Source of the DNA: Candidatus Bathyarchaeota archaeon
Lineage (GTDB): Archaea; Thermoproteota; Bathyarchaeia; Bathyarchaeales; DTEX01
Direction: 5' to 3'
Assembly (NCBI GenBank): GCA_026414245.1
Contig: JAOAJJ010000059.1
Location: 1 to 6,778, forward strand
Length of the DNA stretch: 6,778 bases
Made by a program: the position numbers and the translations under genes. This document shows, piece after piece, positions 1-4,596 of this stretch (position 1 is the stretch's first letter; the number at the start of each line of letters is the position of its first letter). A model generated the notes under the pieces. It searched no databases, was not told where the DNA came from, and saw only the letters and a list, made by a program, of their open reading frames with translations.

Positions 1-14
1 TGTATAAGAGACAG
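1..14 (+). other. Nextera/Tn5 mosaic-end adapter remnant at contig edge
   Basis: These 14 bases (TGTATAAGAGACAG) are identical to the last 14 of the 19-base Tn5 mosaic end used in Nextera libraries. The genuine sequence therefore starts at about base 15. The adapter happens to be open in the kinase reading frame, so automatic translation would add four or five false residues (C-I-R-D-R) in front of the real protein. Confidence 0.93.
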
Positions 15-15
15 G

Positions 16-756
16 GGTTATATTGGTAAAGTTGCTGAGGATAGGGAGGGTGAACTACTCTTAAAGGATTTCTTGAGTGAGGGCGTAGATACCGGTGGAA
101 TAATTATCTCTAAGACTGGTAGAAGCGGATCAGTTATAGGTTTCGTGGATCAGAGGGGAAACAGAGCTTTATACTTGGATCCAGGCGTCAACAATATGTT
201 AAGTTACGAGGAAATTAGACTAGATTATGCCAGAGATACGAAAATTCTACATTTAACCTCCTTCGCAGGGGAGCTGCCCTTCAACGCCCAGAAAAAGCTT
301 GTTGAAAGCATCCCAAACGTTAAAGTTACCTTCGACCCCGGGGTCATCTACGCCCATAAAGGTTTAAACGCTTTAAAACCTTTAATAAAGAGAACCTACG
401 CTTTCCTGCCGAGTGAGGGTGAACTACGCCTTTTGACTGGGAAAGATCATTATGAGGGTGCCCATGTCCTGCTTAAGGAGGGTGTGAAGATCGTTGCGGT
501 TAAGCTTGGTGAGAGGGGCTGCTATGTTACAGATGGCTGTGAAGAGCATTTAATTGACCCATTTAGGGTTGAGGTGGTTGATACCACTGGCGCTGGAGAC
601 GCTTTCTGCGCCGGCTTTATATACGGGATGCTCAGGGGAAAGAGTCTTAAAGATTGTGGTGTCCTCGGAAATTTTGTCGCTTCAAGATGCTTGACGAAGA
701 TGGGAGCTAGGGATGGACTTCCAAGATTGGAGGATTTGCCGCCAGATCTCCGTTAA
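16..756 (+). CDS. PfkB/ribokinase-family carbohydrate kinase, 5'-truncated
   Basis: A cytosolic ATP-dependent sugar or nucleoside kinase of the ribokinase fold, lacking its N-terminus. The frame is open from the adapter junction: the first real residues are GYIGKVAEDREGELLLKDF, which match the family's 'G-x-D-x-x-G' segment that follows the N-terminal substrate-binding part. A TTG at 73 exists but lies inside the fold and is not the true start; the start is off the contig. The C-terminal PfkB signature DTTGAGDAF is at 580-606, with the catalytic base Asp at 598-600 and the anion-hole Gly-Ala-Gly before it. The segment FLPSEGELRLLTG (403-441) is the usual 'N/S-x-x-E' Mg-binding region. About 246 residues remain out of roughly 300. 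The missing N-terminus carries much of the sugar-binding site, so the substrate (ribose, fructose, ketodeoxygluconate, nucleoside) cannot be called. The family is confident, the substrate unknown. Confidence 0.9.
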   Translation, partial: GYIGKVAEDREGELLLKDFLSEGVDTGGIIISKTGRSGSVIGFVDQRGNRALYLDPGVNNMLSYEEIRLDYARDTKILHLTSFAGELPFNAQKKLVESIPNVKVTFDPGVIYAHKGLNALKPLIKRTYAFLPSEGELRLLTGKDHYEGAHVLLKEGVKIVAVKLGERGCYVTDGCEEHLIDPFRVEVVDTTGAGDAFCAGFIYGMLRGKSLKDCGVLGNFVASRCLTKMGARDGLPRLEDLPPDLR

Positions 757-807
757 ATCTAGGGATGGATTTTATGGATAGACAAGTATTTACGTTTTAT
801 CAGCAAC

Positions 808-815
808 TTTTAAAT
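808..815 (+). promoter_or_regulatory. TATA box for the 204-aa orphan gene
   Basis: TTTTAAAT in an AT-rich gap, preceded by a short purine-containing stretch that could serve as BRE. Counting about 26 bases from its centre puts transcription start near 837-838, which leaves a short leader containing GTGAG before the ATG at 856. This separates the orphan gene from the kinase transcriptionally. Confidence 0.5.
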
Positions 816-820
816 TCCTC

Positions 821-826
821 TTTTTT
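821..826 (+). terminator. T-tract, possible terminator of the kinase gene
   Basis: A run of six T lies 65 bases after the kinase stop codon. Archaeal RNA polymerase can terminate on U-rich runs without a hairpin, and no convincing stem precedes it. It sits between the TATA box and predicted start of the next gene, so it would stop read-through without affecting that gene's own transcript. Confidence 0.3.
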
Positions 827-842
827 CAAATATTAAAGAAGT

Positions 843-847
843 GTGAG
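843..847 (+). promoter_or_regulatory. Ribosome binding site deciding the orphan gene's start
   Basis: GTGAG, complementary to the 3' end of archaeal 16S rRNA, ends 8 bases before the ATG at 856. It overlaps the alternative in-frame GTG at 847, which argues that this GTG is part of the ribosome binding site and not the start. Confidence 0.45.
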
Positions 848-855
848 TGCGCCTA

Positions 856-1470
856 ATGAGTGCTATGAATTTCCGCAACAGGCTTTTCTCCCTGCTCGCT
901 GAGGAATTTGGGAATTATATCCCGCAGTTTAAGCCATATACGCTCGACTATCAAATGGTTGTCTACGCCTCAAAGGATCTAGAGATCTGGCTGAAGGTGA
1001 AGCTAAACACTGAGGACACTCGAACAGTCTATAGGAAGATTGAGGAGCACCTTAGGATAAAACCGATAGATTTGAGAGCCTCAATAAACTTTTGGGCTGG
1101 TATCTGGCTTAGGAAATGGCGGGAGCGGGTTAGAGTCCTATCTACGAAGTTTGAAATGCCGAAAGACTATATGGAGAGTATTAGAGCGGCTAGAAAAGTG
1201 TATCAGCACATGGACTATAAATCGGATCTAAAGAATATGGCTATTAGAAAACTCATAAATCATGGCGAGATCTGCATGGTTGAATTTATAGCTGAAAACC
1301 TAATAGTTGAGGAGATATCTAAACGCATACGAAAACCCGATAAAGACATAGATGTTATAGCAGTAGACCCCTTAAGAATCTATAACGCCATAAGCGCCAG
1401 AATCTCCCGCCTACCGAGGGAGAAAGGCCCGCTAGTATACTTAAATATGAGACCGAACGTTTACCAATAA
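856..1470 (+). CDS. Unrecognised basic protein, 204 aa, upstream of KaiC/primase pair
   Basis: I do not recognise this family. The start at 856 is chosen because GTGAG lies at the right distance; GTG at 847 and ATG at 865 are in-frame alternatives. The protein is soluble, with no signal peptide or membrane segment, rich in Lys/Arg, and appears mostly helical. Visible landmarks: a Trp-rich stretch FWAGIWLRKWRERVRVL (residues 79-95), a mixed helix-strand N-terminal part with KLNTEDTRTVYRKIEEHLRIKP (50-70, in part), and a C-terminal region with VIAVDP (167-172) and RIYNAISARISRLPREKG. One Cys only (140), so no zinc or iron-sulfur site. It is 123 bases upstream of, and co-directional with, the KaiC-primase pair. 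That position, its basic character and its size would suit an accessory nucleic-acid-binding subunit (for example a GINS- or PriL-like partner), but I see no motif that proves it; the idea rests on context only. Confidence 0.75.
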   Translation: MSAMNFRNRLFSLLAEEFGNYIPQFKPYTLDYQMVVYASKDLEIWLKVKLNTEDTRTVYRKIEEHLRIKPIDLRASINFWAGIWLRKWRERVRVLSTKFEMPKDYMESIRAARKVYQHMDYKSDLKNMAIRKLINHGEICMVEFIAENLIVEEISKRIRKPDKDIDVIAVDPLRIYNAISARISRLPREKGPLVYLNMRPNVYQ

Positions 1471-1499
1471 AACGAGAAGATGCCTTAAAAGAGGGGCAA

Positions 1500-1550
1500 C
1501 GTTATATTTTAATAATTATTGGCTTAAAAGGGGTTTTTACATCCTTTAAG
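1500..1550 (+). promoter_or_regulatory. AT-rich promoter region in front of kaiC-like gene
   Basis: The gap between 1471 and 1593 holds three TATA-like elements: TTATATTTTAA (1502-1512), TTAAAA (1524-1529) and TTTAAG (1545-1550). They would start transcription near 1533, 1553 and 1573 respectively. The last gives the shortest leader. A T5 run (1534-1538) could end the upstream gene's transcript. I cannot choose between the boxes, but the gap suggests the KaiC-primase pair has its own promoter. Confidence 0.4.
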
Positions 1551-1593
1551 CGATTTAGGTTAAAGTAGAAGCGGGATGGGAAGATGATGCTGG

Positions 1594-2385
1594 ATGACTC
1601 TTGAGCGCCTGTCGACAGGTATACGTGAATTGGATGCTATGCTTGAGGGTGGAATACCTAAGGGCTTCACCGTGGCGATAACGGGTGAGCCGGGCACTGG
1701 GAAGACGATTCTCTGCATACATTTCATCGCTCAGGGGATAAGTGAAGGGGACAAATGCATATATGTGACGACTGAAGAGAGCCGTGAATCCATAGCTACG
1801 CAAGCGGCGCAGTTCAGCTTCGACTTCTTTAAAGGCATATCTGAAAAGAGGATGGTGATCATTGACGCCTTGATGGGTGCTAAAGACGAGTGGTCTCTCC
1901 AAAGCCTAGATATCGAGGAGCTCGTAAACAAGGTTATTGAGGCGAAGAAGTTTTTGGGTTACGGTAGAGCCCGTTTGGTGATAGATTCTCTATCGGCTTT
2001 TTGGCTTGATAAGCCGGCTATGGCTAGAAGATACTCCTACTTTGTGAAGAAGGTTTTGTTTAAGTGGGACTTCACTGTTATGGCGACTTCTCAGTACGCT
2101 ATAACGACCTCTGAGGCTTTCGGCTGGGGTGTCGAGCACATAGCTGACGGGATAATAAGGTTCCGCAGAGCCGTTAGAAACGGCGTTCTAAAGCGCTATA
2201 TTCTCATCGAGAAGATGCGGCAGACAAACCACAGCCTACAAATGTATGAGATTGCGATTCAGCCGGGGAAAGGGCTGACAATAGTTAAGCCGATTGAAAT
2301 GCGTAGAGAAGACATATCTCTGCCCAGACATGTTATGGAGCGTATTCAGAGGACGTCTGAGAGAAGGGAAGCCGAGATACCTTGA
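1594..2385 (+). CDS. KaiC-like RecA-superfamily ATPase, single domain
   Basis: A cytosolic ATPase of the KaiC/RadC-type RecA fold, 263 aa, containing one KaiC domain (circadian KaiC has two). Walker A is GEPGTGKT at residues 31-38. The paired catalytic glutamates typical of KaiC lie in VTTEES (Glu61-Glu62). Walker B is in ARLVIDSLSAF (126-136, Asp131). The C-terminal KaiC motif KMRQTNHS (207-214), followed by YEIAIQPGKGLTI, is present, so the domain is complete and probably active. A short charged tail (about 238-263) follows. The ATG at 1594 is the only credible start: the in-frame ATG at 1576 runs straight into a stop. No strong Shine-Dalgarno is seen. Such archaeal proteins are hexameric or filament-forming ATPases with mostly unknown roles. 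The gene overlaps the next, primase-like gene by 4 bases, so I infer that the two proteins work together, perhaps as motor/loader and polymerase. There are no Kai clock partners nearby. Confidence 0.93.
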   Translation: MTLERLSTGIRELDAMLEGGIPKGFTVAITGEPGTGKTILCIHFIAQGISEGDKCIYVTTEESRESIATQAAQFSFDFFKGISEKRMVIIDALMGAKDEWSLQSLDIEELVNKVIEAKKFLGYGRARLVIDSLSAFWLDKPAMARRYSYFVKKVLFKWDFTVMATSQYAITTSEAFGWGVEHIADGIIRFRRAVRNGVLKRYILIEKMRQTNHSLQMYEIAIQPGKGLTIVKPIEMRREDISLPRHVMERIQRTSERREAEIP

Positions 2386-3242
2386 AAACGCTACGTGAAC
2401 ATTACTCTCGCCCAGAAGTTCAAAGAGAAATTTTAGATTTCTGCAGGGGGAGATGGGTTGCCCTCCACCTCTTATCTTCGGGCGGTAAACTGATCTTCAG
2501 GAGATACGCCGATAGACATAAACCCATTAAAATAGAGAGTCTGGCGGATCTGGACAGAATAAATGATTGCATGTTAAGGTCGATTTACGCAACAGCTAAC
2601 GTTTATAGGAGGCTAAATCGAGTCGAAGACCTATATGATCAAGCGAATATCGCTTACTCTACGCCTACGTGGGACATAGACAGCGATATATCGAATTGGA
2701 GGAAAACAATTCAGGTTGCCCGAGAGATACTGCGCTTCCTAGGCGAATGGGGGATTAAAAGGTCGATTTATATTAAATGGTCTGGAAACGGATGCCACAT
2801 TCACATAAACGAGAGAAGCATATCGGGAAATCTGATCGATAAATATAATCCCCTAGCCCTGGCATACGCCATAGTTGAATACATTAAATCCAAGATCCCA
2901 TTAGATTTCGCAGGAGCATTATGTAACGGAAAAGTGATCGTGGAGAATAAAATGGATCTTACGAGAGTTTTCACCTGTCCATTAAGCTTACACCGGGAGC
3001 TGGATGCCATATGCGTGTGTATGAGGGCGGAAGACCTTGAAAAATTCACCCCTGAGTGGATTGACCCGCAAAAGTTTAAACATAACCCAGATTGGCGTGA
3101 GTTTAAGGATGGGGAGACCGATAAGCTCGCCGAAAAAGCCTATAAAACGGTGGGAGAAAACCTGTTTAGACCTGGGAAGAGGAGGCGGAAAACAAAACCC
3201 TTGGATAAGCAGATATTGGAGTGGCTGCAGAAAAAAGAATAA
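2382..3242 (+). CDS. Archaeo-eukaryotic primase (PriS-like) family protein
   Basis: A predicted AEP-fold nucleotidyltransferase, 286 aa. Motif I is the metal-binding DxD in PTWDIDSD (Asp98, Asp100). Motif II is SGNGCHIHI (134-142, His139), the classic 'SG-x-G-x-H' of PriS. Motif III is Asp192 in ENKMDLTRV, followed by TCPLSLHRE (198-206), the conserved 'R..P.SLH' nucleotide-binding segment. All catalytic positions are present, so activity is expected. The N-terminus HYSRPEVQREILDFCRGRWVALH resembles PriS-type openings. I see no zinc-binding cysteine cluster, and no PriL lies nearby, so this is more likely a PriS paralogue than the replicative primase. The C-terminus is very basic (GKRRRKTKP, 265-273). 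The start is TTG at 2382, embedded in the TTGA overlap with the kaiC-like stop, which indicates translational coupling. Possible roles are priming, gap filling or end-joining/repair synthesis; the sequence does not decide. Its family is clear, its process is not. Confidence 0.88.
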   Translation: MKTLREHYSRPEVQREILDFCRGRWVALHLLSSGGKLIFRRYADRHKPIKIESLADLDRINDCMLRSIYATANVYRRLNRVEDLYDQANIAYSTPTWDIDSDISNWRKTIQVAREILRFLGEWGIKRSIYIKWSGNGCHIHINERSISGNLIDKYNPLALAYAIVEYIKSKIPLDFAGALCNGKVIVENKMDLTRVFTCPLSLHRELDAICVCMRAEDLEKFTPEWIDPQKFKHNPDWREFKDGETDKLAEKAYKTVGENLFRPGKRRRKTKPLDKQILEWLQKKE

Positions 3243-3259
3243 TCGAAAAAAGAATAATC
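3230..3259. repeat. Perfect 15-bp tandem duplication across primase stop codon
   Basis: The unit GAAAAAAGAATAATC occurs twice head to tail, at 3230-3244 and 3245-3259. The first copy carries the last codons and TAA stop of the primase-like gene; the second is non-coding. Read on the minus strand, each copy supplies a T6 run downstream of thi4. Confidence 0.9.
3231..3251 (-). terminator. thi4: Double T-tract terminator for thi4 (minus strand)
   Basis: On the minus strand two runs of six T (3251-3246 and 3236-3231) lie 40 and 55 bases after the thi4 stop codon. Consecutive U-tracts are effective archaeal termination signals. They come from the tandem 15-bp repeat. The second run falls inside the end of the convergent primase-like gene, so the two transcripts would overlap slightly at their 3' ends. 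Confidence 0.5.
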
Positions 3260-3290
3260 TATTTATACGGGCTCCTAAGAAATGGAGGCG

Positions 3291-4112
3291 CTAAAAGTTG
3301 ACCGGTATCACCTTCGGCGCCTTCTCTCCCAAAATCTTATTTGCTACGAGCTGCGCCACCTTAGCCCCGCTGAGCAGCATACCCCCAAATATCGGACCCA
3401 TCCGCGGAGCCTGATCTATCGCTGCAACAGCCATACCGGCGGCAAAGAGACCGGGGCAGACCTCCCTAGTTCCCTCAACAATCAACTTTTCGGCTTGAGG
3501 AGCCCACATAGACTTTTCGCCCACAACAGAAATTTTTAGCTCCGGTATCTTTTTTGAGACAATTGAGAGGACTTCAGCATCATGCCCAGTGCAGTCTATA
3601 AGGGCTTTAGCCTTGACCCCCAGAGGATCAACATGGAGCCCAGCCATAACTACCGATGACCATTGAATAACTGCGCCGGCTACCCTGGGGGGGTCGCCCC
3701 TATATATCACGTCTTCAACAGTTACGCCTAAAATTATCTTTGCTCCAGCATCTATGGCTTTAGACGCTAATTTAGCTATCATTTCAGCGGCATCAACGAC
3801 GAATATTCCGCTCTCCAGCTCTTCCATCCTGCAACCAATCTCTCTCAGAACAGCGTCTGCAGGAGTCTCCACAACGATCTTGTGAAACTGCATTCCTCCG
3901 CCGCCCATGCCTCCGCCGAAGGATAGCCGCCTCTCGAATAACACTGTTTTTAGCCCCGCCTTAGCCGTGTAAATCGCCGCTGTAAGTCCAGCTGGCCCGG
4001 CGCCGATAACCACTACGTCTGTTTCAGCGATATTCAGCCAATCTTCCATAGCCTTCCTAACTATTATTCGGGTTATGTCTTCCTCCTCAACGCTTCTAAT
4101 CCTGTACACCAT
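3291..4112 (-). CDS. thi4: Thi4-family thiazole synthase, sulfide-using archaeal type
   Basis: Makes the thiazole moiety of thiamine (ADP-thiazole) from NAD, glycine and sulfur in the cytosol; older annotations call this family ribose-1,5-bisphosphate isomerase. The 273-aa protein has the dinucleotide-binding motif VIGAGPAGLTAA (residues 35-46), then FERRLSFGGGMGGGGMQF, DCTGHD (173-178) and RMGPIFGGMLLSG (237-249), all diagnostic of Thi4. Eukaryotic Thi4 gives up a Cys just before 'MDP' as sulfur donor; here the aligned motif is GLHVDP with His160. By analogy with methanogen Thi4 this predicts an iron-dependent, multi-turnover enzyme using free sulfide. I choose ATG at 4112 because GGTGGTGA lies 5 bases ahead; the GTG at 4124 that would add four residues is part of that ribosome binding site. 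It follows the regulator gene by 41 bases with no convincing promoter between, so they form an operon. Confidence 0.95.
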   Translation of the reverse strand: MVYRIRSVEEEDITRIIVRKAMEDWLNIAETDVVVIGAGPAGLTAAIYTAKAGLKTVLFERRLSFGGGMGGGGMQFHKIVVETPADAVLREIGCRMEELESGIFVVDAAEMIAKLASKAIDAGAKIILGVTVEDVIYRGDPPRVAGAVIQWSSVVMAGLHVDPLGVKAKALIDCTGHDAEVLSIVSKKIPELKISVVGEKSMWAPQAEKLIVEGTREVCPGLFAAGMAVAAIDQAPRMGPIFGGMLLSGAKVAQLVANKILGEKAPKVIPVNF

Positions 4113-4117
4113 GCGTT

Positions 4118-4125
4118 TCACCACC
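4118..4125 (-). promoter_or_regulatory. thi4: Strong Shine-Dalgarno for thi4 (decides start)
   Basis: On the minus strand GGTGGTGA is separated by 5 bases (AACGC) from the ATG at 4112. It is a near-perfect archaeal ribosome binding site and contains the two GTG codons that could otherwise be mistaken for starts. Confidence 0.75.
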
Positions 4126-4153
4126 AGTTTTTAAGATAAGGATGCTTGACTCA

Positions 4154-4483
4154 TTATTTATGCTCTAAGCTCTTTCTCCTTATAGATAAGCATATCTCGC
4201 ATAATTTCAACGCCACCTTACCTGAATCAATTTTTCCTGAAACTATCTCGCCAGCCACTTCACTTGTAGCTGACTCTATTAATGGTAGAAAATCCTTAAA
4301 TTCTTCTAAACCCTTAACTCCACGTTTTAAGCGTAGATATTGACTTACAGCTGCTTGCGTTATCCCAAGCTTCTTCGCCGCTTCAACCTGCGTGAAACCG
4401 TGCTTTTCAATAAGCTCCTTGGCTAAGTAAGCCCTAAAAATCGGGGTGAGATGGCGCCCAATAGATTCACATGGCAGATACAT
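4154..4483 (-). CDS. ThiR-like (COG2522-type) helix-turn-helix regulator without ThiN domain
   Basis: A 109-aa DNA-binding protein. The opening MYLPCESIGRHLTPIFRAYLA matches the archaeal COG2522 pattern ('PCE...lP.iRa.lA'), in part seen at residues 3-21. The helix-turn-helix follows in FTQVEAAKKLGITQAAVSQY (30-49), with recognition helix around ITQAAVSQYLRLKRG. Three cysteines, Cys5 and the Cys95-x-x-Cys98 pair near the C-terminus, are typical of the family and could bind metal or sense redox state. In archaeal ThiR this domain is fused to a ThiN (thiamine-phosphate-sensing) domain; here the protein stops after the HTH and short tail. It lies directly upstream of thi4 on the same strand, so I infer that it controls thiamine genes and probably itself. 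How it would sense thiamine without ThiN is open: it may bind a ligand itself or pair with a separate ThiN protein. The ATG at 4483 fits the short distance to the TATA box. Confidence 0.82.
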   Translation of the reverse strand: MYLPCESIGRHLTPIFRAYLAKELIEKHGFTQVEAAKKLGITQAAVSQYLRLKRGVKGLEEFKDFLPLIESATSEVAGEIVSGKIDSGKVALKLCEICLSIRRKSLEHK

Positions 4484-4491
4484 GATTCCGC

Positions 4492-4501
4492 TTAATATTA
4501 A
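4492..4501. promoter_or_regulatory. Palindrome TTAATATTAA, candidate operator of the thiamine operon
   Basis: A perfect 10-base palindrome lies between the minus-strand TATA box (4511-4520) and the predicted transcription start near 4490. A bound repressor there would block polymerase recruitment or escape, the usual archaeal repression geometry. The adjacent HTH protein is the obvious candidate ligand. The site is purely A/T, so chance occurrence is quite possible. Confidence 0.3.
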
Positions 4502-4510
4502 TATAACGAG

Positions 4511-4520
4511 CTTATAAAAT
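4511..4520 (-). promoter_or_regulatory. TATA box for the regulator-thi4 operon
   Basis: On the minus strand ATTTTATAAG, preceded by an A-rich BRE-like GAAAATT, is centred about 32 bases from the ATG at 4483. Transcription would begin near 4490 and give a nearly leaderless mRNA. Confidence 0.55.
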
Positions 4521-4551
4521 AATTTTCGTCCCGAGGCTGTAAGCGATAACC

Positions 4552-4557
4552 TTTAAA
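4552..4557 (+). promoter_or_regulatory. purC: TATA box for purC
   Basis: TTTAAA preceded by AACC is centred about 26 bases before position 4580. A transcript from there starts after the in-frame TTG at 4573, which supports the ATG at 4597 as the true start. It is back to back with the thiamine operon promoter. Confidence 0.55.
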
Positions 4558-4585
4558 TCTGGGAAGAATTATTTGGAATTTAAGT

Positions 4586-4591
4586 GGGGAG
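4586..4591 (+). promoter_or_regulatory. purC: Shine-Dalgarno for purC (decides start)
   Basis: GGGGAG lies 5 bases before the ATG at 4597. It is the strongest ribosome binding site near the 5' end of this gene and favours 4597 over the upstream in-frame TTG at 4573. Confidence 0.65.
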
Positions 4592-4596
4592 AGCTT

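Noticed and set aside
1594..2385. KaiC gene as part of a circadian clock.
   Set aside because: It has only one KaiC domain and there is no KaiA or KaiB nearby; archaeal single-domain KaiC-like ATPases are common and unrelated to clocks in most cases.
2801..3049. Open frame of 82 codons on the minus strand inside the primase-like gene.
   Set aside because: It overlaps the coding sequence that carries catalytic motifs II and III on the other strand and has no family features or ribosome binding site; it is a shadow frame.
3261..3267. Minus-strand TATAAAT, a good TATA match in the gap between convergent genes, which could drive RNA antisense to the primase gene.
   Set aside because: It lies inside the thi4 3' end just before the terminator T-runs, no conserved reading frame follows, and A/T-rich gaps yield such matches by chance.
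3282..3539. Plus-strand open frame of 85 codons opposite the 3' end of thi4.
   Set aside because: It overlaps conserved Thi4 sequence and its translation has no recognisable features.
4113..4153. TTAAAA-containing stretch between the regulator and thi4 as a separate thi4 promoter.
   Set aside because: It is only about 20 bases from the ATG, so transcription would begin inside the coding region, while the Shine-Dalgarno shows that thi4 is translated from a longer mRNA.
4484..4596. TPP riboswitch upstream of the thiamine operon.
   Set aside because: The predicted leader is only about seven bases long and the conserved TPP aptamer core is not visible.
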